Source: Rhyacophila brunnea (lineage: Eukaryota; Arthropoda; Insecta; Trichoptera; Rhyacophilidae). From it: a stretch of 64,000 nt of DNA. Positions 25,101 to 37,100 of this stretch are shown one piece after another (the stretch's first letter is position 1; the number at the start of each line of letters is the position of its first letter). Location of the stretch: the NCBI GenBank assembly GCA_022495005.1, contig JAGYXB010000100.1, forward strand, positions 372,001 to 436,000, given 5' to 3'. Both the position numbers and the translations under genes were made by a program. The notes beneath the pieces are model-generated. The model ran no database searches and was not told where the DNA came from. It worked only from the letters and a program-made list of their open reading frames with translations.

Positions 25101-28100
25101 ACCCAAGCTTTTTGATACTACGGTTGCAGATATATCTGCATCGATAAAATCAGCCAGGGTCAAATCACTGCTCGATCACACACTCCTCTAGCACATTCCA
25201 ATTTTCTAATTCAAATATATTTATTTTATAATTGAGTACTTATATTATAGGGAACATGAGAAATTATAAATTCAAAGCGTTCACACAGCTCGACATAAAA
25301 ACAAATATCATAAGTGTTATGGTAACGACCCTATTTTAAAACTCACTTCATATAATTGAAATATATCAATGTTTGTAGTAAAGGAAAGGTGCATGTTGGG
25401 CTTAACGCGGAAAGATCACAAAATAAATCAATGTATAAGGAAGCAGATGAGAGTATGTGACATGAAGGGGGTCGCTAAAGCAGATGAAACGACAATGGGC
25501 TGGACATGTCGTTCGGCGAGTGGACACTGCTACAACCGCTGGACAAATACTGTCATACAGTGGCACCCAACGGGCACTAAATGCCCATAAGGACGCCCTG
25601 AAACCCATTGGATAGACGAAATCATAAAGTTCGGTTGATGTACGTGGCAGCGAAGAACTAAAGGCCGAGAAGAGTGGTGGTAGCGAAAGGAGGCCTTCAT
25701 CTAGCAGTGGATCGATCCCGGCTGATGATAATAAAGCTTTACTTTCTTCTGTGCGTAGATTTTTCTTATTATTTTGATTAAAATAATTTCACAAAATTTT
25801 ATAGTATATTGCACGATACGATGGGCGCCCGGCTTAAGCGTCGGCCTATTGCGTCATGGTACCAAGGCTCGAATCCTGAGTATTGTAATATTGTTTTTCA
25901 AATTGTGTATGAGTCAGAGTATGTACCTAATAGTTTGAGCAAGCGGCTGACATCCATTTCTCGTAAAAACAAAATCTGTTAATACAAACCTCCACCCTGT
26001 GTAGGCCCATATGATCTTATTAAGATCGGACATGGTCGAAAGATTATTTAAATAAGTATTATATAACATCCCATCATATTAACACTTATATAATATACTA
26101 AATATTGTAACGTTTATAACGTAACGTTAATGGGAGGCAGCATTGCAAAAAAACGTTTTATCTTCATAGATCAAGTTATCAGAATCCTTTAAGTTCTTTA
26201 CCGCAACATTTTGCGTGACTCCAGAAGTTAGATAACCTCAAAGTAAACAATAACTTCGCCTCGTGAAAACATGCCGGGACGGGCCGCGAATACGAGTAGG
26301 TATTACACGACAAGGCTTAAAAATTCAGTATTTTGAACGGCCATGAAAACATTATTAAAGATTATAGTTTATTAATCAATTTTGTTTACATAGGTATTTA
26401 GTATTCATGGTCTTTAAGTTTTCAAATATAATAATAATTAATAACTCGTTACCGTAAAGCAGGACTATCTGAATGCGAACGTTGAATAGGAGGAAAAATT
26501 TGGTTTAAACCGAGTACAGTCGTAAGTCCCAGATATTCCGCATATCGTCACCTTACTAATAAAACCTCGTAAGTCTGTTTGAAAAGAATGATGAGGGGAA
26601 GGAAAAAATGTAATAAAAACAATATTTTAAACACCTCTCTAATCAATGAATCTGTTAACACTGGTTGTGAAAATACAAGGTTTTAATTCCATGTTTGAAA
26701 CCACGATACTTACGAGTTTTAATTTTTTTTCTGATAGATGTACAGCATACTAGTCTAGAGAACCAAAGTTTTGATATGATTTAAAATGTTTTTCTGTTTA
26801 AATTTTGTCGAACAAACTTCATTTTTCCATAATATCGGACTTACGAGGTATTAATAATAAGGTGACGTATAGTCAAATATAGCTCCAGTTCACCTTACGA
26901 ATACCAGTGGAGGATACTTCGTATACGTTTGACTTTAAAAGTAACATGGTGATAAGACAGCAGGTCATACAGTCTCTATTCAATATTCATATCTAAGGCC
27001 CCTTACGTACTGTCAACCAGTTGCCAGTAACCATTTTGACAGCAACCATGAAGCATATGAAAGGAAATCAGTATTTATGCACGTAGTTGCGGCAACCATG
27101 GTTGCAGGAAACCAGACGAAAGTGAGTAAGAAACCTAAGATGAAGAAGCGCTATGACATGTGATACAAGATAGTTCCAACCTGGCATGTCCTTTAGTCAT
27201 AGGTACGTCAGTGGCAAAGGGTGAAGGTAGGCTATTATGATCAGGCATAAATAGTGCACACTAAACTTTGTCAGTCATACGTATTTATTTTCATTGAAAT
27301 AAGACTATACTTTACAGATGGTGTGATGATTAAATTCAATTAAACCCTGCGAAACTAAGCCATAATAAATAATAGTAAAAAAATATTTGTCTATCTATAA
27401 AATATTTAGAATTATGCAATTAAATTATAAATAAATTTGGATGATTTATGTATAGAATAATATTTTTTATCTATTATAGTTTGGCTTAGGAAGGGCTTAA
27501 TGAATTTAAAAAAAATTGAACCAAAAATGTGTATTTTTTATTCTTAATTGAACGAGAACAAATCGTCTCTGTTCTCGCAGAACACACTAACAGGAGAATA
27601 CTAGTTTTGAGTAATTTGAGTCCATCGTTGTCTATTTTATGCTTGAAGAATAGTACAGAAGGATTGTTTACAGTACATGCATCAAATAACGGTGGTATAA
27701 AGCCTCCCATAGTAACGGAAGTTGAGTTGAGTTGAGTTTTAAAAATATATACCGTGTAATATAGTTTTGCGATGCCTCTCAAAAGCATGAAACGTCGGTT
27801 GATCATCGACGGGGTGGCGGGTCAGGGGGAGGGTGCGATAGACGCTGGCGACGCCTTTCCCCATGCCCGCTTCTTATATTCTTCTCTAATTCTTGGCAAT
27901 GGTTCAGCCCCTAACTGGATGCAGACTGCGATTTACAATTCATTGTAGTTTGGAAAATTCAGGGAAGTCCCGAACGCAGTCATAATATTTTAATTTGTCA
28001 CCTGTCACAATATGATGAGTTGAGATTCACGCACAGGTTAAATCGCATTATTACATTTAATTATTCCTTGTTATCGTATCACTTATCGATGAGGATAGTG

Positions 28101-31100
28101 CCATCTTTTAAATTTTCTAGTAATTAAGTTGATCTCTCCATTAAGCCGACCGCATATTGGAAGGTATTAAGATATCCGTAGCGTCGGTCCTCTCTCCTGA
28201 CGCAACACATATTGTTTATTAAATCTCGTAACCGCTTTAAATATATATGGTCGCGCTTTTTTATAGTGGACTGTAATTGATTTTGATGGAATGATTGTGA
28301 TGGTGTATGTGGATGCTGGAGGGGGGGGTTATGTTAGGATACCAGCTACTAACCTTATTGCTGTTGAGGCTGACTCCGTGTTCTGGTTGCACTATCGCTT
28401 GCGCGGTATTGTTTGTTGGGTTACCCAGTGCACGGCACTTGACGGTAAAATTTTGATGAATGGTATGATAAATGAGGTTGATGAATGACAATAGGCGGTA
28501 TTACGGCTTGCCAGGTATTGGAGGCCAGAAATTATCGCTTGGACAACGGTCACACTATACCAAGTTCACCCGGTCGTGGTCTACGAATAACTTTTGAATC
28601 AGTCTGTATGCGCTTTGAATAATTACTCGCGACAGTCTAGCTGTAACAAGCCTAGAACGCGCCTGCTGTCTTGAGGTAACTAACTGTTATTCAATAACGG
28701 TCAACTGATGACCCGTAACTGAGTTGCACCTAGCCTTGTGACATTAACTGGGGATTTGAGGTAGGTGGGAAATATAGGGATGGAAGCGACTCTACAAATA
28801 AAAAAAGGACAGAGCATATCTACAAATCACGGCAATCAGAAAGGCCGGCAAACATGGCCGACATTGCGTGGTACACAAACATAATATACACAAAATTACA
28901 AACACATACGAAGTTTTTAGGCACACATACAGACCACGTGATATTTGTTTACGCAAAATCGTCGCTTTCCAAAATGGCGAATTTGGTTGCCCGTTGTTAT
29001 ACTGCAATGAATCAGTATGTTCCTTCCTTTCTTTTTTTATTCGTTGAAGCGACCATAATTGGCCCAACCATACTGATAATGCTTATTAGTTTCAAACCAT
29101 ATTCATGTCCAAAATGGAAAAATTTCGTAGTGGGTATATGCATACAACCAATGGCATCAGAAACAATGATTATTTCATTTTTCCATCCAATTAGGACCAT
29201 AGAAGGAAACGTCATATCCAGGATACTACAATCGCATTTAAAACGATATGATACGATTCACTTTCAAAACCTACTCAAATCTAATTGGTTAGTTTTAAAA
29301 CATGTCGTAGTGACTTTTTAAACACATGGTAATATTTTTATTTAAAGGTTGCATTCAATTCAAAACCTGGCAAGAATATTGTATTATTATGTATTTCTTC
29401 ATAAATTTTAACTTGTATTTTTTTTTAATACTAATTAAGCCCACAGCAGTTTTTTCCTGTTTGTCAACAATTTGGGCTGTGGAGTTAGGCAGGTTTTCAT
29501 AATAAGATGCTCAATAATTGATCAAAATATATCAATAATATAAATGCAGTCATAATTATTTTAAAACTCTATCAAGGAAACGTGCATCTACGTTTTAGGC
29601 TGTTTACTTATTACCTACACTCTGCTACGCTCCAGAACCGGAACATGGGCCATTTATCCAATTCCAGCTCCGCGTTTCCCGCGTCTGGCCAAGTCAGACT
29701 GTCAGTATGTAAATCAATGTCCTAATATCGCCGCAGGATGAGGGAGTGACTGTGTGACCATGACATTAACACAGCTTTGATTATATGCCACATTTCACAG
29801 TCATACATGAGCACAGGTAGTACGAATCCGTTCTGACTTGTTTGAACGCAAACACGGTATGCCTATAGCTGTAGCTCGATAGGTAGACCGGTAATTCGCA
29901 AAGAGGTATACGAATCAATAGGTACCTACAACTCAAATTTTACTTCTTCTTCGGCCAAATCCGCCCCTTAGTTGGAGTATATGGACATCACGAGGCACCT
30001 CCAAGAATCCCTGTCGCTTGCCAGTGTTCTTGCATCGTTCCATGTCAAACCAGCATCCCGTTGCTACGCCCTATAAACTCTATACATGTTAATTAGCGGC
30101 CTTCCAGGACGCCGGAGTCCGGTTGGCTTGAAGAACAGGCAAGCCAGGTTGAAATTATTCTCTTCTGGCATCCACAGCATGTGGCCGAGCCAGGTCCAAC
30201 GTCGTCTCTTCACACTAAGCGTGATGAGATTCTGCTTGATGCGCTCTCTTATCTTAAATTTAAAACTTAAAATTTAAATTTTTCAGTAGTCACAAAAATG
30301 TGTTTTGGATTTCGGTCAAAGTTCAAATACAAAAAAGATAAATACTTGAAATGCATTAAAATTAATAATTTGGTTTATATATACGTAATCTGATATTAAT
30401 TATTGAATTAATTTAAAAAAAACCAACAAAAATGATGGTTAAGTCGTTTTTCCCATTTCAATTCCTACATCTTTTTTTAAAATTGATAAATAGGCATTTG
30501 CAGCTTAAGTAAGTTGTTATGCAATAAAACCTATTTTGAAAAAAACTTAGTGTTACGCCCTTTTTCCTTTATATAGTTGATATAATAGCTTTGGTTTTCA
30601 TTGCATTACGGTGTTTAGTATTTTGCTTGGATAATGCCTACAAATTATGAAATACCTAGTGTGAAGGTTTTCGAAAATTCATATAATAATATATTATGAT
30701 ACTATACCGTATATTGTAAGACTTACCTACATTATAATCAACTTTATAGTGCATTAGCAGTATTCAAGTGGGTTGTCTAAATAATGATTTATGATCTAGA
30801 CACGGTATAAGGTGGGTTCGAAATGCGATTGGGTAGTATTGTAGGTGCGTCCCTGATACACAGAGAAAGGACGTCGATTTGCGAGGCCGTTAGCGACGCG
30901 GGCGTCCATCGTCCGTTAGCCCCGGCGTCGGCATCGGTAGATAACGGCGGCCGTTACGACAAAACATAATAAAAATATCAAAAACAAAAGCTGCCGTTGT
31001 ATTACTGCTAACGCGTTATATTTTTCTAATAGAAGATTCGATTCGTACCTTGTTATATCACCAAAACTTTTCCATTATGGAGTAGGTATAGGTATGTGAA

Positions 31101-34100
31101 GTTTTAAAGATTTAACGTCCATACTAAACTAAGCTGTTTTAAGGGGGAGGCTTGTACTTACCAGAGGCACCTAGCGGAAAAATACGAAGCTTGCAATTTG
31201 AGACATTTTTTTGATAATTTATTATGACTATTATGATTGTACTCGTAACAATAAGTTAGCCATCTAGAGTGTCTAAACCAATGATACTCAACTTTTTTTT
31301 CTTCGGGCCAAATACATATGTTTGTAAAGTAACGCGGGCCGTATCACTACTGGTGTGACGAAAAAAATCATGTAACCCCCCCTTTTTTACAAAACATTTT
31401 TAAGATTTCAAAAATTATGCGTGTTTTTTAAATTAATCGTGTGCAATAGCAACACTCTTATACCAGTTCTGATGTAGACCATAATGACAATCCTCTTCCG
31501 GTGTCACTATCTGTGCGTCAAAGTCGAAACGAATCTCAAGATATACGAAATTTTTGATAATAAATGTGTTTCGGGCCGCAGGTTGAGTATCGCTGGTCTA
31601 AACTGTCAAAGCTGTCTATCTCGTAAAAAGTTAGCACAGCCAATAGACGTGCTGTTAAAACATAGCACTTATTGTAACAATTACAACTAACTTATTGTAA
31701 AAATTATAATACTTCAATGCAAAAATATGAAGAACTACCCTCGATAGCTGCCGATAACGATCTATAGCAGTCTTGTGTATAGAATAGATGCGTATGGACC
31801 AGAGACTAGTCAATGCACTCACCAGAAATAGCCATCGTCAGTGACTCATTACAGCTTGCTATATTATAACCCGTTATATTATGTTTGAATTAATACTTAT
31901 TATGTACATAATATTAATACTATCGACCGGAGGTACTTTATGGAATTTGAATTGAAATTCTAATGGATTCAAGCTCTGTACTATTCCATTTAAGTCGTTT
32001 TTTGCCATCCGGGTTTCGTCTTTCGGTATTTTCAGGCGTCGTGTAGGTACATTCACCAAAGGTAAACACACACTGACAACGAATACTCTTAACTCTACCT
32101 TATATAGTAAATCAACACAACAAAGTAGGTAAAAACTCCATTACCCACCTATCTAGTCAGCGGACACAAAAATACAACAAACAAATTATGAATAGTTGAA
32201 GTGTCAGTAACAAACCTAATTACTAAAAACCCTATCTTATTACTAACAATACACTCGATAGCATATTATTATAATAAATCGTCAAACCTAATAATAGATC
32301 ACTATTCTTTATAAACAATAAAAATACTACACTTAAGAGGTGTAAATCGTCAATTCTAATAAAAAATAATAATTTACCTTTAGTGAGTGTACACGACGCC
32401 TGAAGATGCCGAAAGGCGAAACCCGGGTCCCAAAAAACGACTTAAATCGAATAGTACAGAGCTTGAATCCATTAAAATTATTATGTACACAATGTGTTTT
32501 TTTAAATGGATAAATAACACATTTTACAGTTAGAATGGTTCATACAAAGTACCTACTGGTTAAACCCTTGTTGCTTGCAGTGTCGTTTCTAGCAGGTTTA
32601 GTAGAAGCGATATCAATCATGGTCACAGGTGTTAGAAAGTGCATTAGTGACACGATAACTTTTCTCTGTTACAGTGCATATACGGATGCTACGTGCACTC
32701 TGCAATTCTGCCTACGTTCCACAGGAGATGCTACTGGCTTTTACAGGTGAGCTTATCTAATTATCTTTTAGAATTAATTATTTGATCATACTTTAATAAT
32801 CTGACCATGATCTGGAACCCACGAGTGGTAATGTGTCTGTTGATTTTTATTGTCAGTTTGGATCCAAAGCATGTACGTAATACGTTTTTTTAAACGACTA
32901 ATATATTTAAAAAAAACTATTTCATTTATTTAACGAATAAGACACATGATTTCAGAATGTAACTTTGTATGTATATGTAACATATACATAATTTGAAAAC
33001 AAACATCTCATGCATATACCCTACACACTAGAAAAAATCATTAACGCAATATAACGCTTTCGTTTAAGCATTTCATGTAACAACTACTAGTTAAAATAGT
33101 CGTAATTAACTAAGATGACCGTAGTTTAATTGGAAATAATTACAAGATAAAAAGAACTTTTCATATACAACGTTTTTAAATTTTCTGTTGAATCGTATAA
33201 ACTTGACTTGACTAGCTTAAACGATCAAAAAAAAATTGTACTTGATAGAAATACTAAATAATGAAATGTCATTTCATTTTGATTTCCATAGTAACGCACG
33301 TATATATTATTTAATAATTTAGTTGCTAGGACCCCCTAGCAACCAATAATGGTATCGAAATAACTTTCATACAAAACAGAATTAACTAAAATGAATTCAA
33401 TTCTACTTAAAGATGGCTAAAAGTATTAAAAAAATGCATTGGCATCGTGTTCTGATATATTCTAAAAGTTTTAAATGTCTAACTAGTCGGGAAGTTAGTT
33501 AAAAATCGATTGTAAGATTTGTACCGGACAAACAACCACCGGACAAATAAGAATACAACCTAAGAAAAACGTTTTAAAATATTCGTGCGCAAATCCAGCA
33601 GATACAGGTTCAAGTCCCGTCGGGTGTCGTATTTTTTCTACAAAATGAATTTTTCTAGTGTTTATATGCATGAAATGGTAATGATAAAACAGTGGTGTTC
33701 GCGATATGCAATAAAATAACGGCAATCAAATTATATTTACCAGAATCCGGATATAGTGTTGGTGCATTACCTGAACGTCCCGTATCCAGACGACAACAAG
33801 CTGGCTGTGATCACCCCAAGTCTCGCCCTCTGGGGAGACAAGAAGGAATGGACGAAGGAGGAGCTGGTCAGCCAGTTGAAACCAATGTGTAAGTGCGCTC
33901 TTATGGAATTTAAAACATCTACCATCAATATAGATTATACGCCCTTAAATCAAGTGCCATTTACATTAGTGATGTCTCTTAATCGACTACATATCCTTGT
34001 AAATGTAAACCATCCGTTCGAAATTGACGTAGAGCTAAATGTGAGCATTTGCATATACAGGATCCCCATGAAACTATTATACAATTCAATCACTTATAAT

Positions 34101-37100
34101 TAAAAGAACGTAAGTCACAAAATTCAAAATTTCGGATTATATTAAAAAAAATATTTTCAATAAATATCTACCATTCTACATTAAAACAACTTCAGCCATA
34201 CATATCGTTGGTATAAAACCAAGACTATTGACTTTTAAAACACAAGTCCTGGACTAACATTCATTGGAAGTCCTGTAGAACATACATCTTGTTTGCGGGA
34301 TGGCAGAATTCCAGCAACAATGCCTACTTTTAAGGCCTACCCTCAAGATTATGTACCAATACTACCAATAAACAAGAAAAAAATTAATGATATAAAAAGT
34401 GTGATAAAATATATTGATCTAACAGCACTTGATTTTTACAATGAAATAATTAACTGGAAAACGACAGAAAGTGGAGAAAGACACGAAATTGAAGGTTTAG
34501 ATTAAATGTGTTACCAAATTTATTAAAAATGATAATAAAAGTAGTTTTTCAAGATAATTATGTCGGTAAAATTAATGCTATTATTTTAGTATATTTTTTG
34601 CTTGATAATTAAAACATCCCTACGTCCAACAATTTTAAACAGCTCTCTCTAGTTCATTTTTTTATATTATAATCTAATGCGTTTCATTTATAGTATTAGC
34701 TCACAATTTTTTTGAGTGAAATAAACAGTTTTATTTGATTATCTCGGAATATGATTTAATATCTTATAGTAATCAGTGATTCAATTGGTGATTAAAATCA
34801 ATCTTATAATATTACAGTAAAGAAAGGACTTTGATTCTACAATGAAAGAAGAAAGCTGAATTTTGAATTACTTCCAGAGTTTCAATTCTTTCAAATCAAT
34901 AATATTGGTGTTGAATGGTTTCCGTAGTGGGCAGGCTTTGCATGTGCCCATGAAATTATTTTCAAAAAAATACTTTAAGATTTTGAACAACTTCGGAATT
35001 TTCCCTTCTGGCTTATATAATAAGTAATAATATTTCATATGAAAATAACGAATAAATATGTTATATTATATTTCTAGTCTTTAGCGAGGATGAACCAGAT
35101 GTCAACAATGAACTGGAAATATCGGTGAGTATATTATTCAATGATTCATTTTATTCTGAAAAAATACAATAACTCTTCTATAAGGAACATTCCGTTTATT
35201 ATTTTTATGTTGTGATACTTGAGGCATGATATTATTTCGCTCGAGTGTATTTAGGCCTGCGCCGCACGCACCAAATTTTGCGATCATTCTGGGCCGTAAA
35301 ATACAGCCCAGTCGCCACGAACCTCTGAAACTGACATAAATTTGCCGGCAAACAAATATGTATACAATGTGCATTTAATACGCTCATGGTTATGGGCATT
35401 TTTTGTGTTCCATCGCAGACTGATAACACGCCCAAGAAACAATTAGTGTGTCCTTTGTATTGTGGCGGCAGTTTTCGAAAACTTATATAATTTGTTATGT
35501 AAAAGAAAAAATCATTGATTTTTTATACCTACAATATGGTAACATTTTTACTTTATTGATATACATATCGACTTTAGAAAGGAAAAAGGGCGTTACCCCC
35601 AGTTTTTTCAAAATAGGTTTTATTGAATAACGTTGTACACGACTAAATACACGTTGTGCCCAAAAGATGTAAGCTGCAAATGCTGATTTATTATTTAAAT
35701 TTTACAATTAAAAAAAACGATCTAACCATCATCTCTGTTTTTTTTAATTAACTCTATAATTAATATCAGATTAGGCATTTAAAAACAAAATATTAATTAT
35801 CATGCACTTCTGTCTCTTTGTCTATGTTCTATGTCTATTTTATATATTAACTTTGACTGAAAACCATTGAAAACACGTTTTTGTGCCTTCTGTGATTTGT
35901 GTGGATTACGCCCTTTTTTCTTTCTACAGTCTTAGTAACAGTAAAATTACAAAAAAAAAATAATAAAATAATGGAAAAAAACGTCAATTTAAAATTGAGT
36001 GCACGAATAATAAAGATTTAAGAAGCTATCGTACATTTGACGGCCATACGTTTTGGTGGCCAATGGATTACGGATAATTTTTCGAGCGGTAAACGGGTTT
36101 CCGCTCGACCGGCGTACGATATTGGAATAGCAGCAGTTGCGACCTTGTAAGGCAAGCCTTATCTTCTTCAGAAATAAATTTCCGATGTGTTTAGCGATCC
36201 AGTTGAAGGCGGAAGTCATCATAACAATCGAAACCCTCTGAACAATCAGACAAAATAGAAGATATTTTTATTTCCTTTATTTAATAAACTTGTATCATTC
36301 TTACCGCACATATTTCGTAAGACAGGACAGTTATAATAGCATATTATGTTAGTATACTATATCTACATTATATATATTATAATATAATAGTATGCTTAAG
36401 ATCAAGAAATTTATCTGGGTATGGCAGTGGTGGTAAGGTGGGTCGAAGAGTGGAGGTAGGCCGTTAAGATCTGACATAAATAGTTTATACTAAACTTTGT
36501 CAGTCAAACGTATTTGTTTCCATTGAACTAATACTACAATAATATGTAGATAGTGTTTGTTAGTTTTCAAAATTCAATTAAACCCTGGCTAATCCAAGCT
36601 ATTTTAAATAGATAATAGTTATAAAATATTCGTTTATCTATAAAATATCTAAAATTATGCCATTAAACCTTACATAATTTTAGGTATTTTATAGTTAGAA
36701 GACTCCCACGATGGCCGCGCGGTTTAAGCGTCGTGGGGCCCAGGTTCGAATCTTGGGCCAGGTAAGTACACATATTGTTTTTCAATTTGTGTATGAGTCA
36801 GAGTATGGACCTAATAGGTTGAGCAAATGGCTGACATCCATTTTTCGTAAAAACAAAATCTGTTAATACAAACCTCCACTCTGTGGAGGCCCATATGATC
36901 CTATTAGGATCAGACATGGTCGAAAGAAAATAGATAGAATATTTTTTATCGATTATGGTTTGGTTTAGGCATCGCTTAATGAATTAAAAAACCAATCAAC
37001 ACCATAATATTATGTAATATGTATTCTTAATTCAATTAAAACAAATAAGTATGACTGAAAAAGTGTGCACTTTTTTTTTGGATCGCCCATAGCATAACTA

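Noticed and set aside
31484..31690. 68-codon frame crossing 31595
   Set aside because: It crosses the boundary between the nested hAT element and the M2 MITE, so it is a chance fusion.
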